DNA of 37,814 nt, taken from positions 1-37,814 of the forward strand of contig JABDFZ010000019.1 in NCBI GenBank assembly GCA_013286325.1, written 5' to 3'. Below the pieces are notes generated by a model. That model did no database searches and was not told where the DNA came from. It worked only from the letters and a program-made list of their open reading frames with translations. The translations under genes and the position numbers were made by a program. Positions 19,052 to 27,852 of this stretch are shown in pieces. The number at the start of each line of letters is the position of its first letter. Position 1 is the first letter of the stretch. This stretch comes from Bacteroidota bacterium. Lineage in GTDB: Bacteria; Bacteroidota; Bacteroidia; Sphingobacteriales; Sphingobacteriaceae.

Positions 19052-19176
19052 CAGGTTATTAATAATCTGTGGTATGAGGCATATAAAAATATAATTTATT
19101 GCTGATAATGCGCTAATATTCTGTTAATAAGGCAGAAAGAATGTTAAAAATAAATTATCGTAAGTTTTACAATGAA
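19052..19176. promoter_or_regulatory. AT-rich upstream region of the surface-protein gene
   Basis: Between the surface-protein start and the rpoD terminator. It is AT-rich and should hold the promoter of the surface-protein gene. I could not pick a convincing -7 element or operator. Confidence 0.3.
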
Positions 19177-19207
19177 AAAAGCCATTGGTAAATAACCAAT
19201 GGCTTTT
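19177..19207 (-). terminator. rpoD terminator
   Basis: Arms 19177-19189 and 19195-19207 form a perfect 13-pair stem with a 5-base loop. On the minus strand it lies 47 bases past the rpoD stop and is followed by a run of T. A strong intrinsic terminator. Confidence 0.88.
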
Positions 19208-19254
19208 CTAACTCCAAACCTGATAATTTAAAAATCAACAGGTATTACCGGGGT

Positions 19255-20115
19255 TTATCCCAGATACGATTTCAGTATCTTGCTTCTTGAAGTATGACGT
19301 AAGCGTTGTAACGCTTTATCTTTTATTTGACGTACACGCTCGCGTGTAAGATTGAATTTTTCGCCAATCTCTTCTAACGAAAGTGGATGATTGGTACCTA
19401 AACCAAAGAACAATACGATGATCTCACGCTCACGTTCGGTAAGGGTTGAAAGCGACCGTTTGATTTCTTCGGATAACGATTCGTTTATTAAAATTGAATC
19501 GGTATTTGGTTCCTGGTTTTCAAGTACATCCAGCAACGTATTTTCTTCACCCTGTACAAACGGGGCGTCCATAGATACATGGCGGCCTGAATTGCTCAGC
19601 GTATCAGAAATCTTATCAACCGTAGTTTCCAGCATATCTGCCAGTTCTTCAGGAGATGGCTCCCGCTCATATTCCTGTTCAAGCTTTGAAAATGCCTTGC
19701 TTATTTTGCTTAATGAACCTACCTGGTTTAATGGCAAACGCACAATACGCGATTGCTCGGCGATAGCCTGCAATATTGACTGACGGATCCACCAAACGGC
19801 GTACGATATAAATTTGAAACCTTTGGTTTCGTCAAAGCGTTTTGCTGCTTTTATTAAACCTAAGTTACCTTCGTTTATTAAATCGCCTAGGGTTAAGCCC
19901 TGGTTTTGGTATTGTTTAGCAACAGATACTACGAAACGCAGGTTTGTTTTTGTTAAACGCTCTAATGCGGCCTGATCACCTTCCCTTATTTTTTGAGCTA
20001 ATATTACTTCTTCTTCGGCTGTTATCAGATCAACTTTACCAATCTCGTGAAGATATTTATCAAGTGATTGTGACTCACGATTGGTAATGGATTGAGTTAT
20101 TTTGAGTTGTCTCAT
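19255..20115 (-). CDS. rpoD: Primary sigma factor RpoD (SigA)
   Basis: A 286-residue sigma-70 group factor. Region 1.2 is [20 protein letters not shown]. Region 2 includes [40 protein letters not shown] and the -10 recognition segment [20 protein letters not shown]. Region 3 follows ([20 protein letters not shown]), then region 4 with [17 protein letters not shown] and the helix-turn-helix [20 protein letters not shown]. Region 1.1 is missing, and the length matches the known primary sigma factor of Bacteroidota, which recognises TTG/TAnnTTTG promoters. Its own promoter carries an exact TAnnTTTG. Monocistronic, with its own terminator. Confidence 0.96.
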   Translation of the reverse strand: MRQLKITQSITNRESQSLDKYLHEIGKVDLITAEEEVILAQKIREGDQAALERLTKTNLRFVVSVAKQYQNQGLTLGDLINEGNLGLIKAAKRFDETKGFKFISYAVWWIRQSILQAIAEQSRIVRLPLNQVGSLSKISKAFSKLEQEYEREPSPEELADMLETTVDKISDTLSNSGRHVSMDAPFVQGEENTLLDVLENQEPNTDSILINESLSEEIKRSLSTLTEREREIIVLFFGLGTNHPLSLEEIGEKFNLTRERVRQIKDKALQRLRHTSRSKILKSYLG

Positions 20116-20158
20116 TTATTTTTTAAACCTCGATTCTTTCCTTTTAGAATAGAACGTG

Positions 20159-20166
20159 CAAAGGTA
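20159..20166 (-). promoter_or_regulatory. rpoD promoter -7 element
   Basis: On the minus strand bases 20166-20159 read TACCTTTG, an exact match to the Bacteroidota TAnnTTTG element. Transcription would start near 20152, giving a leader of about 36 bases. Confidence 0.55.
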
Positions 20167-20276
20167 AGAAATTGTTATGATAAAAATTAACTAATATATA
20201 TATAAAATAAAGGTTTACAATTTACTGATTTTATGCGATTTATTGCACGGTTTTTGTGGCGTTCGGATCAGTTTCT

Positions 20277-21116
20277 TCATACATTATCAAGGTTAAAGGT
20301 TTCATGTAATCTAATGCCCCTCTCGGTCTGTTGTAGGGTGCAGCAATGGTTAATTGGATCGTGTTCAAGATACAAAATATATTTCTTGTCAACCGCTTCG
20401 GTTAAAAAAAGTTTTTTTTCTTTTAAAGTTTGTAGCGGAAACATATCATAAGCCATTACATAAGGTAATGGAATATGCCCCACAGACGGCAGCAGATCAG
20501 CCATATATAAAATATTTTTATCCTTATAATTGATGAGCGGGAGCATCATAGAATCTGTATGCCCATAAACAAAACGGACATGGATATTTTCGCTGAACTT
20601 CACGCCATCCTCGGTAAGTACAAATTTTAGTTGCCCGCTTTCCTGGATAGGTAAAATATTTTCCTTTAAAAATGATGCTTTTTCGCGCTCATTCGGGTTT
20701 ACAGCCCATTCCCAATGCTTTTCATTGCTCCAGTAGGTTGCATTTTTAAATGCCGGAAGTAATTTTTCACCATCTCTTACAACAGCTCCGCCAACATGAT
20801 CGAAGTGCAGGTGGGTTAAAAACACATCTGTTATATCGTTTCTATGAAAGCCATGTGCAGCCAATGACTTATCCATAGTGGCATCGCCATGCAAATAATA
20901 ATGACTGAAAAACTTTTCGTCCTGCTTGTCGCCTATTCCGGTATCAACCAAAATCAGCTTACCTTCATCCTCAATCAGCAGGCAACGCATAGCCCAGGTA
21001 CAAAGGTTATTTTCATCGGCAGGGTTGGTTTTATTCCAGATAGTTTTCGGCACGACGCCAAACATAGCGCCGCCATCTAATTTAAAAAAGCCTGTATCTA
21101 TAGTGTAAAGGTTCAT
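20277..21116 (-). CDS. Metallo-beta-lactamase-fold hydrolase
   Basis: A 279-residue MBL-fold metalloenzyme. The zinc motif HLHFDHVGG supplies His102, His104, Asp106 and His107. Further ligands are expected in FVYGHTDSMMLPL (His) and YMADLLPSVGH (Asp). The opening YTIDTGFFKLDGGAMFGVVP and the LVDTGIG segment resemble the group that includes N-acyl-homoserine lactone lactonases and related lactonases, but this group also holds many enzymes of unknown substrate. No signal peptide. No quorum-sensing genes are nearby, so lactonase activity is only a possibility. Confidence 0.85.
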   Translation of the reverse strand: MNLYTIDTGFFKLDGGAMFGVVPKTIWNKTNPADENNLCTWAMRCLLIEDEGKLILVDTGIGDKQDEKFFSHYYLHGDATMDKSLAAHGFHRNDITDVFLTHLHFDHVGGAVVRDGEKLLPAFKNATYWSNEKHWEWAVNPNEREKASFLKENILPIQESGQLKFVLTEDGVKFSENIHVRFVYGHTDSMMLPLINYKDKNILYMADLLPSVGHIPLPYVMAYDMFPLQTLKEKKLFLTEAVDKKYILYLEHDPINHCCTLQQTERGIRLHETFNLDNV

Positions 21117-21224
21117 AGTTGTGTGTTAGTCCATGGTCAATAGTCTATAGACCATGGTTGAAATAAATTGGGATGAAAGAATATTCAAATTTAGTGAAAT
21201 CGACTTACTTCTATTGTCCATGGA
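21117..21224. repeat. Intergenic inverted repeat upstream of the MBL gene
   Basis: Arms 21128-21143 and 21211-21226 match at 15 of 16 positions around a 67-base AT-rich centre; the right arm runs two bases into the 3' end of the next gene. Extra copies of the same words (GTCTATAGACCATGG near 21143-21157, GGACTATCGACCATCG near 21222-21237) extend the arms. The MBL gene promoter must lie within or beside this structure. Confidence 0.7.
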
Positions 21225-21524
21225 CTATCGACCATCGACTAATACAATTCCATATTCATTAAACAATTGTTCTGCTTTTAACAGATTTGCGAACTCTTCT
21301 TCTCTCAGTGCATACAAGCTATTAATTTCTTTATCAAGACATAAAGTTAACATTTCGTGTGCATAGGATAAAGAAGCAGGGTTAGGCAAGTGGATCATAC
21401 CGGAGTTTTTCAGCATAAATGCGGGTAACTCCTGGTAATCGCCTAAAATAATATTATCAGCCTTTAATTGATTTTTAAGCCGATGGGCCTCTGCCGAATT
21501 TGCGGCGGTTATCAGTATATTCAT
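21225..21524 (-). CDS. Hypothetical 99-residue protein linked to LolD-like gene
   Basis: An open frame of 99 residues that starts with ATG 2 bases past the stop of the upstream ABC ATPase gene, so it is almost certainly co-transcribed and real. It opens MNILITAANSAEAHRLKNQL, a Rossmann-like strand-helix pattern. The later stretch HEMLTLCLDKEINSLYALRE is reminiscent of the N-terminal pre-ATP-grasp region of carbamoyl-phosphate-synthase-like proteins, but the ATP-grasp itself is absent. No signal peptide or membrane segment. I do not recognise a function. Confidence 0.65.
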   Translation of the reverse strand: MNILITAANSAEAHRLKNQLKADNIILGDYQELPAFMLKNSGMIHLPNPASLSYAHEMLTLCLDKEINSLYALREEEFANLLKAEQLFNEYGIVLVDGR

Positions 21525-21526
21525 AG

Positions 21527-22180
21527 TTAATGAACAATCAAACCATCCTTCATTAAAACAGTACGGTCGCTCATATCCGCCAGATCCTGGTTATGGGTAA
21601 CTATCACAAAGGTTTGGTTAAACTCATCACGCAGCTTTTTGAAAAGCTCGTGTAACTCAAGCGTGTTGGCCGAATCGAGGTTACCTGAAGGTTCATCAGC
21701 GAAAATAATAGATGGCTTGTTGATCAGCGCCCTGGCAACAGCTACCCTTTGCTGCTCACCGCCCGACAGTTCATTTGGCTTATGATTTAACCTTTCACCC
21801 AAACCTAATAATTGTAACAGTTCTATCGCCCTGTTTTCAGCCTCTTTGCGTGGCGTACCGGCAATAAATGCCGGGATGCATACATTTTCAATGGCATCGA
21901 ACTCGCCCAATAAATGATGAAACTGGAATATAAATCCAATACGCTGGTTACGGAAAGCGCTTAAATTTTTATTGCTTAAGCCACTTACTTCCTGGTTATC
22001 AATAAAGATCTGCCCACTGTCGGGCCTGTCTAAAGTGCCCAGGATATTAAGCAGGGTGCTTTTCCCGGCTCCTGACGCTCCAACAATGGTTACAATTTCG
22101 CCCTTGCTGACTTCAAAGTCGACTCCCTTTAAAATTTGCAGCTGCCCGTATGATTTATGGATGTTTTTAGCTTTGAGCAT
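21527..22180 (-). CDS. ABC transporter ATP-binding protein, LolD-like
   Basis: A 217-residue ABC ATPase of the MacB/LolD group. Walker A is GASGAGKS (34-41), the Q-loop is [20 protein letters not shown], the signature is [15 protein letters not shown] and Walker B is [15 protein letters not shown], with the H-loop VIVTHNQ. LolD energises LolCE, which releases lipoproteins from the inner membrane for transfer to LolA. No permease gene is adjacent, so the partner is encoded elsewhere, and MacB-type or other exporters remain possible. The 99-residue gene follows 2 bases later. The promoter lies in the repeat-bearing gap shared with sucC. Confidence 0.85.
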   Translation of the reverse strand: MLKAKNIHKSYGQLQILKGVDFEVSKGEIVTIVGASGAGKSTLLNILGTLDRPDSGQIFIDNQEVSGLSNKNLSAFRNQRIGFIFQFHHLLGEFDAIENVCIPAFIAGTPRKEAENRAIELLQLLGLGERLNHKPNELSGGEQQRVAVARALINKPSIIFADEPSGNLDSANTLELHELFKKLRDEFNQTFVIVTHNQDLADMSDRTVLMKDGLIVH

Positions 22181-22357
22181 GGGCGAATTTAGAGATTAGT
22201 GATTAGAGATTAGTGATTAGGTGAAAAAAAATTGATATTCGAGTCTGTTTGTTATCCTTTTTGCTCACTTTAAAGTAAAAAACTAGCTACTAATCTCAGT
22301 CCTCTAATCTCTATTTCCAAACTAAAACGTAGCTTTACGCCAAATTCTTCAAAACAC
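22181..22357. repeat. Divergent lolD-sucC gap with inverted and tandem words
   Basis: The left part (22191-22220) is built from repeated AGAGATTAGTGATT words. The right part (22288-22312) holds the inverse: AGAGATTAG, 6 bases, GAGATTAG on both arms. Promoters of both divergent genes lie in this gap; TAGCTTTA at 22330-22337 is a near match to the -7 consensus for sucC. Confidence 0.6.
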
Positions 22358-23551
22358 ATGAATATTCACGAATATCAAGGTAAAGCCATATTAAAAAGCT
22401 TTGGCGTTAGGGTTCAGGAGGGCATTGTTGCCGATACGGTTGAGCAGGCTGTTGAAGCTGCCCATAAAATGAAAGAAGAGTATGGATCGAGCTGGGTAGT
22501 TATAAAAGCCCAGATCCATGCCGGTGGCCGCGGAAAAGGTGGGGGTGTTAAATTAGCCAAGAATATTGACGAGGTAAAAGAAAAAGCAGCCAACATTTTA
22601 GGCATGCAGTTAATTACCCCACAAACAGGCCCCGAAGGTAAATTAGTTAGAAAAGTTTTGGTTGCCCAGGATGTTTATTATCCGGGAGAAAGTGAAACCA
22701 AAGAATTTTATATAAGCGTTTTGCTCGACAGGGCAAAAGGGCGCAACATCATTATGTATTCTACCGAAGGTGGAATGGATATTGAAGAAGTTGCACATTC
22801 AACTCCTGAGCGTATCCATAAAGAAGAGATTGATCCAAAGGTTGGTCTGCAGGGTTTCCAGGCACGTAAAATTGCCTTTAACCTTGGTCTTTCGGGCGAT
22901 GCATTTAAGGATATGGTGAAATTTATCACTGCTTTATACAAGGCTTATGATGCTACCGATTCGTCGCAATTTGAAATTAACCCGGTTTTAAAAACATCGG
23001 ATAATAAAATATTGGCTGTTGATGCAAAAGTGAACCTGGATGATAATGCTTTATTCCGCCACCCTGATTATGCAGCTTTACGCGATACCAACGAAGAAGA
23101 CCCGATGGAAGTTGAAGCCAGCAAATCGAACCTTAACTTTGTAAAGCTCGACGGTAATGTTGGTTGTATGGTTAATGGCGCAGGTTTGGCAATGGCCACA
23201 ATGGACATTATTAAAATTGCCGGTGGCGAGCCTGCTAACTTTTTGGATGTTGGCGGTACTGCCAATGCCGAAACTGTTAAAGCAGCCTTTAACATCATAT
23301 TAAAAGACCCAAATGTAAAAGCTATCCTAATCAATATATTTGGTGGTATAGTTCGTTGCGACCGTGTGGCACAGGGTGTTATCGATGCTTATCATGAAAT
23401 AGGCAATATCCCGGTTCCGATCATCGTTCGTTTACAGGGAACAAATGCTGTTGAAGCTAAAAAATTGATTGATGATTCGGGATTAAAAGTTTTCTCGGCT
23501 ATATTGCTGAAAGAAGCGGCTGAACGCGTTAAGGAAGTGTTGGCGCTGTAG
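22358..23551 (+). CDS. sucC: Succinate-CoA ligase (ADP-forming) subunit beta
   Basis: A 397-residue enzyme subunit of the tricarboxylic acid cycle, normal length for SucC. It opens MNIHEYQGKAILKSFGVRV, has the ATP-grasp segment VVIKAQIHAGGRGKGGGVKL, the FYISVLLDRAKGRN strand, NPVLKTSDNKILAVDAKVNL, and the ligase CoA-type C-terminal domain with NFLDVGGTAN and LINIFGGIVRCDRVAQG. It forms a heterodimer or heterotetramer with SucD, making succinate, ATP and CoA from succinyl-CoA. SucD is not adjacent, which is common in Bacteroidota. Cytoplasmic. The next gene follows after a repeat-rich gap. Confidence 0.97.
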   Translation: MNIHEYQGKAILKSFGVRVQEGIVADTVEQAVEAAHKMKEEYGSSWVVIKAQIHAGGRGKGGGVKLAKNIDEVKEKAANILGMQLITPQTGPEGKLVRKVLVAQDVYYPGESETKEFYISVLLDRAKGRNIIMYSTEGGMDIEEVAHSTPERIHKEEIDPKVGLQGFQARKIAFNLGLSGDAFKDMVKFITALYKAYDATDSSQFEINPVLKTSDNKILAVDAKVNLDDNALFRHPDYAALRDTNEEDPMEVEASKSNLNFVKLDGNVGCMVNGAGLAMATMDIIKIAGGEPANFLDVGGTANAETVKAAFNIILKDPNVKAILINIFGGIVRCDRVAQGVIDAYHEIGNIPVPIIVRLQGTNAVEAKKLIDDSGLKVFSAILLKEAAERVKEVLAL

Positions 23552-23648
23552 TAAGTCCATAGTCGATGGACCATAGACCATGGCTATCGGCTTTTTGAAC
23601 TATTTAACAATACAAACTATGGACTATCGACTATGGTCTATGGACTTA
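23552..23648. repeat. Inverted repeat between sucC and the 67-residue gene
   Basis: The outer 11 bases, TAAGTCCATAG at 23552-23562, are repeated exactly in inverse at 23638-23648. The arms, about 32 bases each (23552-23583 and 23617-23648), are built from the words GTCCATAG, GTCGAT and ACCATAG in different orders. They begin immediately after the sucC stop. Confidence 0.7.
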
Positions 23649-23653
23649 AAAAC

Positions 23654-23857
23654 ATGTATATAATTAAAGTTAAAGGCGTTGCCAAAATACCTGATTACGT
23701 ACAGTTAAGGGATGATAAGTTTACACTGCTGGCTTATTTCAGGGTTGACAGGCCTGACAAATCGTTAGATAAGGTGGGCTTGCATGACAAAACAGAATAT
23801 ATAATGAATATTATTAAGGATCTGCCTTTTGGACAGATCCTTAAATTAGAATTATAA
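23654..23857 (+). CDS. Small conserved-looking hypothetical protein
   Basis: A 67-residue protein, MYIIKVKGVAKIPDYVQLRD at the start. The upstream start at 23633 lies inside the repeat arm, so ATG 23654 is chosen. It looks like a small beta-rich soluble domain rich in Lys and Asp, with no membrane segment, signal or Cys motif. It sits between sucC and an FtsE-like gene on the same strand. Its last codons form an 11-pair hairpin (23814-23844). I do not recognise the family. Confidence 0.6.
   Translation: MYIIKVKGVAKIPDYVQLRDDKFTLLAYFRVDRPDKSLDKVGLHDKTEYIMNIIKDLPFGQILKLEL
23814..23844 (+). terminator. Hairpin overlapping the 3' end of the small gene
   Basis: Arms 23814-23824 and 23834-23844 are perfect over 11 pairs with a 9-base loop. 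The hairpin lies inside the coding sequence, ending 13 bases before the end of the stop codon, and is followed by an AT-rich stretch. It may be a terminator that overlaps the gene end. Confidence 0.45.
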
Positions 23858-23951
23858 TCATTTGTCATTGGTCACTGGTTATTAGTGGTTATTTTGTAAA
23901 TCAAACCGCCGAAACCAATGACTAATGACAACTGACTAATGACTAAAAAAT
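23858..23951. repeat. Imperfect inverted repeat upstream of the FtsE-like gene
   Basis: Arms at about 23864-23890 and 23913-23943 share the words GTCATTGGTCA and GTCATTAGTCA in opposite orientation, with mismatches. The structure fills the gap and reaches to within 10 bases of the FtsE-like start codon. Confidence 0.55.
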
Positions 23952-24635
23952 ATGATTGGAAATTCGATTATAAAGCTGAATAACGTTGATATCTTTCAGC
24001 AGTCGCATTTGGTATTGTCAAGTGTAAACCTGCATATTGACAAAGGCGACTTTGTTTGGCTTATCGGCCAAACCGGATCAGGGAAAAGCAGCTTGTTAAA
24101 AGTTATATACGGTGATTTGAATATTAATACCGGCGCTGGTTATGCCTGCGGGTATGATTTGAATACTATTAAAAGTAATGACATTCCTTTTTTACGTCGC
24201 AAACTGGGTATAGTTTTCCAGGATTTTCAATTATTAACTGATCGTTCTGTTGAAGCAAATCTGCAATTTGTAATGCGGGCCACAGGATGGACAGATAAAA
24301 AACTTATTGCCGACCGTGCGCTTGATGTTTTAGAAAAAGTAGGGCTTCGCTCTAAATTAAAAAAGATGCCTCACGAGCTTTCGGGCGGAGAACAACAACG
24401 TGTAGTAATTGCACGGGCATTGCTTAACGACCCCGAAATTATGCTGGCAGACGAACCAACAGGGAATCTTGACCCTGATACTTCGGAAGAAATTGTATTA
24501 TTATTAAAACAGATCAGCCAATCGGGCACTGCTGTACTTATAGCCACACACGATTATCATATTATCCGCACTTTTCCTTCGCGCATTATCAAATGCGAAA
24601 ACGGCAAGGTTTTGGAAGATGTGAAGATAGCCTGA
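23952..24635 (+). CDS. ftsE: FtsE-like cell-division ABC ATPase
   Basis: A 227-residue ABC ATPase. Walker A is GQTGSGKS (39-46), the Q-loop LGIVFQDFQLLTDRSVEANL is of FtsE type, the signature is [16 protein letters not shown] and Walker B is PEIMLADEPTGNLDPDTSEE with the H-loop LIATHDYHII. FtsE with the membrane protein FtsX controls cell-wall hydrolases at the division site. FtsX is not adjacent here, so assignment rests on the Q-loop region and length; a LolD/MacB relative is the alternative. No signal peptide. Confidence 0.78.
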   Translation: MIGNSIIKLNNVDIFQQSHLVLSSVNLHIDKGDFVWLIGQTGSGKSSLLKVIYGDLNINTGAGYACGYDLNTIKSNDIPFLRRKLGIVFQDFQLLTDRSVEANLQFVMRATGWTDKKLIADRALDVLEKVGLRSKLKKMPHELSGGEQQRVVIARALLNDPEIMLADEPTGNLDPDTSEEIVLLLKQISQSGTAVLIATHDYHIIRTFPSRIIKCENGKVLEDVKIA

Positions 24636-24654
24636 TTTCAGTTGACAGCTATTA

Positions 24655-24684
24655 GTTTGCAGTGAGCAGTAAAAAACTGCAAAC
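24655..24684. repeat. Hairpin in the ftsE-grpE gap
   Basis: A perfect 9-pair stem (GTTTGCAGT at 24655-24663, ACTGCAAAC at 24676-24684) with an extra inner GCAGT/ACTGC pairing. The rest of this 187-base gap holds variants of the same word (AACTGCCAACTGCGCACTGCC near 24714) and no gene. Confidence 0.6.
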
Positions 24685-24822
24685 CGTCAACCGTATACTG
24701 CAAATTTTAAAAAACTGCCAACTGCGCACTGCCAACTGCTAAGTATTCCGTTTCCAATAAATATTACTGACACGATGTCGCCTTTACACTAATGGCAGGA
24801 TACTTGATTGGCACTATTAGCT

Positions 24823-25395
24823 ATGAATTTTAACGACATGTTGAAGAAAAAAAAGAAAGAAGACCCAGATAACACTGAGGATATAAACGGTATGGTTAAC
24901 GAACAGGAACAAGGTCAGCAAGCTGCGGAGGTTGAAAATGCACCTTCGGAAACAGATAAGCTGAAAGAAGAATTATCACTTGCAAATGATAAGTACCTGC
25001 GTTTATATGCTGAATTTGACAACTTCAGGAGGCGGACAATTAAAGAGCGTGAAGATGCCCGTAAAATGGAAGGCAAGGACATTATTGTTGCCCTGTTGCC
25101 TGTGCTGGATGATTTTGAACGTGCCTTAAGATCGATGGAAGATGCTACTGACGTTGCACCCGTTAAAGAAGGTGTGGTATTGATACAGAACAAGTTAAAA
25201 AATGCATTAACGCAAAAAGGGCTAAAGGAAATGGAAAGCATAGGCACCCCGTTTGACCCTGAATTGCAGGAAGCTATTACAAATATACCTGCCCCTACAG
25301 AAGAGTGGAAAGGCAAAGTGATTGATGAAATGGAAAAGGGCTACTTCCTTAATGATAAGGTTGTGCGTTTTGCCAAAGTAATAGTTGGAGCGTAA
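24823..25395 (+). CDS. grpE: Nucleotide exchange factor GrpE
   Basis: A 190-residue co-chaperone that releases ADP from DnaK. A Lys- and Glu-rich disordered N-terminus is followed by a long coiled coil (about 45-85, including EELSLANDKYLRLYAEFDNF and RRRTIKEREDARK), then a beta-domain ending PFDPELQEAITNIPAP and KGYFLNDKVVRFAKVIVGA, all GrpE hallmarks. I chose ATG 24823 over the TTG at 24808; ATG 24838 is also possible. It precedes dnaJ on the same strand after a 180-base repeat-bearing gap, so the two may have separate promoters. No CIRCE element was seen and hrcA is not adjacent. Confidence 0.95.
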   Translation: MNFNDMLKKKKKEDPDNTEDINGMVNEQEQGQQAAEVENAPSETDKLKEELSLANDKYLRLYAEFDNFRRRTIKEREDARKMEGKDIIVALLPVLDDFERALRSMEDATDVAPVKEGVVLIQNKLKNALTQKGLKEMESIGTPFDPELQEAITNIPAPTEEWKGKVIDEMEKGYFLNDKVVRFAKVIVGA

Positions 25396-25575
25396 GTAAT
25401 TAGTGAGTTAGTGAATTATTGAATTAGTGATTGATCTTAATTTCGTCGCTTGTTTATTAAATAATTCACCAAATCACTCACTAACTAAATAAATAAATAT
25501 TGAAATAGGATTATTAAATTACGATTGGACTTTATTCACTCGATCACTAATTCAATAATTCAATAATTAAACCCC
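25396..25575. repeat. grpE-dnaJ gap with 22-base inverted repeat
   Basis: Arms 25413-25434 and 25540-25561 match at 21 of 22 positions and are 105 bases apart. A third related block (25461-25486) carries the inverse of the TTAGTGAG words. All are built from GAATTA, TTAGTGA and ATTATTG words. The dnaJ promoter must be within. No gene was found. Confidence 0.75.
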
Positions 25576-26739
25576 ATGTCTAAAAGAGATTACTACGATG
25601 TATTAGGCGTAGCAAAAGGTGCCGATGCTGATGAGATTAAAAAGGCTTATCGCAAAATGGCCATTAAATATCACCCTGATAAAAACGAAGGTGATAAGGC
25701 TGCGGAAGATAAGTTTAAAGAAGCAGCAGAGGCATACGAGGTTTTAAGTAATCCTGAAAAACGCCAGCGGTATGACCAGTTTGGTCACGCAGCCAATGCG
25801 CACTCTGCCAATGGCGGCGGTTTTGGCGGCGGCGGTATGGACATGAACGACATATTCAGCCAGTTTGGTGATATTTTTGGCGGCGGCAGCCCGTTTGAAG
25901 GATTTTTTGGGGGCGGTGGCAGACAAGGCGGCGGTGGCCGTCGCGTGCAACGCGGCAGTAACCTGCGCATTAAAGTGCGATTAACGCTTGAAGAAATAGC
26001 TAATGGCGCCGAAAAGAAAATAAAAGTAAACAAACAAATAGCTTGTAAAACCTGCGATGGTACCGGCGCAAAAGACCGGGCATCGTTCCAAACCTGTAAA
26101 ACATGCGGTGGATCGGGAGCGGTACGCAGGGTAACCAATACCATATTGGGCCAGATGCAAACTACCAGCACCTGCCCTACCTGTAATGGCGAAGGCTCAA
26201 CCATACTGTCAAAATGTACTGTTTGTCATGGTGATGGGGTTGTGCGTGGCGAAGAAACCATCAGCATTAATATCCCGGCAGGCGTAAGCGAAGGCATGCA
26301 GCTAAGCATGAGTGGAAAAGGGAATGCCGCCCCACGCGGAGGTGTACCGGGAGACTTGATCATACTGATTGAAGAGATCCCTCACGAAACACTGAAACGC
26401 GATGGCAATAATGTTATATATGACCTGCATATCAATTTTGTTGACGCTGCCCTTGGCACAAGCGTTGAAGTACCTACTATTGATGGTAAGGTTAAAATAA
26501 AGGTAGACCCGGGAACACAGGGTGGTAAAATACTCCGCTTAAAAAGCAAGGGGGTACCCGAAGTAAACTCCTATCGTCGTGGCGATCAACTGGTGCATAT
26601 TAATATATGGACGCCAAAGGCGCTTAGTCGTGAAGAACGCGAGCTGCTGGAAAAACTACAAAGCTCGCCCAACTTTAAACCGAATCCGGGCAAAAACGAG
26701 AAAAGCTTTTTTGAGCGGATGAAGGAATATTTTGAGTAG
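25576..26739 (+). CDS. dnaJ: Chaperone protein DnaJ
   Basis: A 387-residue type I Hsp40. The J domain (1-70) has the HPD motif at 33-35. A long Gly- and Phe-rich linker spans about 75-120. The zinc-binding region has all four CxxCxGxG repeats: [24 protein letters not shown] and CTVCHGDG. The C-terminal substrate-binding domains follow, ending with a [10 protein letters not shown] tail. It delivers unfolded proteins to DnaK and stimulates its ATPase. It follows grpE; dnaK itself is not in the window. A terminator lies 51 bases downstream. Confidence 0.97.
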   Translation: MSKRDYYDVLGVAKGADADEIKKAYRKMAIKYHPDKNEGDKAAEDKFKEAAEAYEVLSNPEKRQRYDQFGHAANAHSANGGGFGGGGMDMNDIFSQFGDIFGGGSPFEGFFGGGGRQGGGGRRVQRGSNLRIKVRLTLEEIANGAEKKIKVNKQIACKTCDGTGAKDRASFQTCKTCGGSGAVRRVTNTILGQMQTTSTCPTCNGEGSTILSKCTVCHGDGVVRGEETISINIPAGVSEGMQLSMSGKGNAAPRGGVPGDLIILIEEIPHETLKRDGNNVIYDLHINFVDAALGTSVEVPTIDGKVKIKVDPGTQGGKILRLKSKGVPEVNSYRRGDQLVHINIWTPKALSREERELLEKLQSSPNFKPNPGKNEKSFFERMKEYFE

Positions 26740-26789
26740 AAGGTAGTCCGAAAGTCGGTAAGACCGAAAGTCCGGAAGATATATAAAGG

Positions 26790-26815
26790 AAGCCCAAGTT
26801 TTAGAATTTGGGCTT
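26790..26815 (+). terminator. dnaJ terminator
   Basis: AAGCCCAA (26790-26797) pairs with TTGGGCTT (26808-26815) around a 10-base loop, followed by a T tract. The segment before it (26747-26776) contains repeated CCGAAAGTC words. Confidence 0.8.
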
Positions 26816-26844
26816 TTTCGTTTAAATAGCTTTTGTTTATACGG

Positions 26845-27852
26845 TTAATTGCTTTTAGTAACTATCTTTTTTACAGGTTGATGCATTATTAGTAAATTAA
26901 TTAAATCCTGCACCGCTTTATAATAAGTTTTTTCAACAAGGTACGCTTGCCTGGTTCCTTTATCATTCCAGGTATTACTGCCGTCTGGTGCTACTTTTAT
27001 TTCTCCATAATGGAGACTGTAATATGGTGCATATCCGCGGATAGCGACCAATACGGCGGTTTCATCCCAGCTTTTTCTTCCGGCAGAATCTTCTTTAGCC
27101 ATAGGAATTGAGATATGAAAGACATCTTTTACAGGGGAATTTTTTATCGCAGTGTTATTTATCAATTGCAGCCCTACCTTTATTTTCTCCCCTATCTCAA
27201 ACCCGCTGAATATAATTGAGGTTGGCCAGTTTGCAAAAACGTTTTTTGAGGCCAGAGCATCTTTCATTACATTAAATTCAAATCCCGAAGGAAACTTGCC
27301 AGCCATGCATACCAATGATTTTACTTTCTTTTTAAGGAGTTCCACTCCCGTCAATGAAGAATATTCATCGGCTTTAGCATTCAATAAATTAGATAAGTTG
27401 GTTAAAAATCCTATAGTAACAATGGTTACGCTATGATCGGGTTGCGATGCCAATATTCTACGGTAAAGTTTTACTGCATCTTCGGCATCGTTGTTTGTTT
27501 TTATTTGGTGAGGATATTTTGCCAGTAAAGTATCTGTCCAATGCTGCCAGTCGCGCAAAGTTAATGCCTCACCTTTTGGAATGCCGACGGGTATGCCGGG
27601 GCGATTAAAATATGTGTTGAATATATTCAAAATTCCTGCCACACCTTCGTACTTTGTACTGGCTATAGTAGCTAAAATTTTGGCTTCGCCTTTATCAGCA
27701 AGTGCGTGCAAAATAGTGATTGCGCCCACATCATCATAATCAGGGCCCATATCGCTGTCGAAAATAATTGCCACAGGTTTAACGGGGTTTTGTGCAGATG
27801 CATTTATCGCGAAGCAAAAAAACGCCAGGAGGATTATGTTTTTAATCGACAT
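26845..27852 (-). CDS. Secreted nucleoside hydrolase-like protein
   Basis: A 335-residue protein with a signal peptide (MSIKNIILLAFFCFAINASA). After it comes IIFDSDMGPDYDDVGAITIL, which is the calcium-binding Asp cluster of the inosine-uridine nucleoside hydrolase family with two extra residues compared with the usual DTDPGxDD (Asp32, Asp34, Asp38, Asp40 and Asp41). Further conserved segments are VTIVTIGFLTNLSNLL and the late SWDETAVLVAI. Such enzymes cleave the N-glycosidic bond of nucleosides. Periplasmic location suggests nucleoside salvage from outside or an altered substrate. It is divergent from an ABC exporter operon across a repeat-bearing gap. Confidence 0.85.
   Translation of the reverse strand: MSIKNIILLAFFCFAINASAQNPVKPVAIIFDSDMGPDYDDVGAITILHALADKGEAKILATIASTKYEGVAGILNIFNTYFNRPGIPVGIPKGEALTLRDWQHWTDTLLAKYPHQIKTNNDAEDAVKLYRRILASQPDHSVTIVTIGFLTNLSNLLNAKADEYSSLTGVELLKKKVKSLVCMAGKFPSGFEFNVMKDALASKNVFANWPTSIIFSGFEIGEKIKVGLQLINNTAIKNSPVKDVFHISIPMAKEDSAGRKSWDETAVLVAIRGYAPYYSLHYGEIKVAPDGSNTWNDKGTRQAYLVEKTYYKAVQDLINLLIMHQPVKKIVTKSN

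Noticed and set aside
20277-21116. Quorum-quenching lactonase
   Set aside because: The MBL motif alone does not define the substrate, and there is no signalling gene in the neighbourhood.
22191-22220. Short tandem repeats that might be a CRISPR or satellite array
   Set aside because: The words are 13-14 bases, have no unique spacers, and are part of an inverted structure. No cas genes are present.
24808-24822. TTG start for GrpE at 24808
   Set aside because: It adds only five hydrophobic residues, and ATG 24823 follows immediately with a typical GrpE N-terminus.
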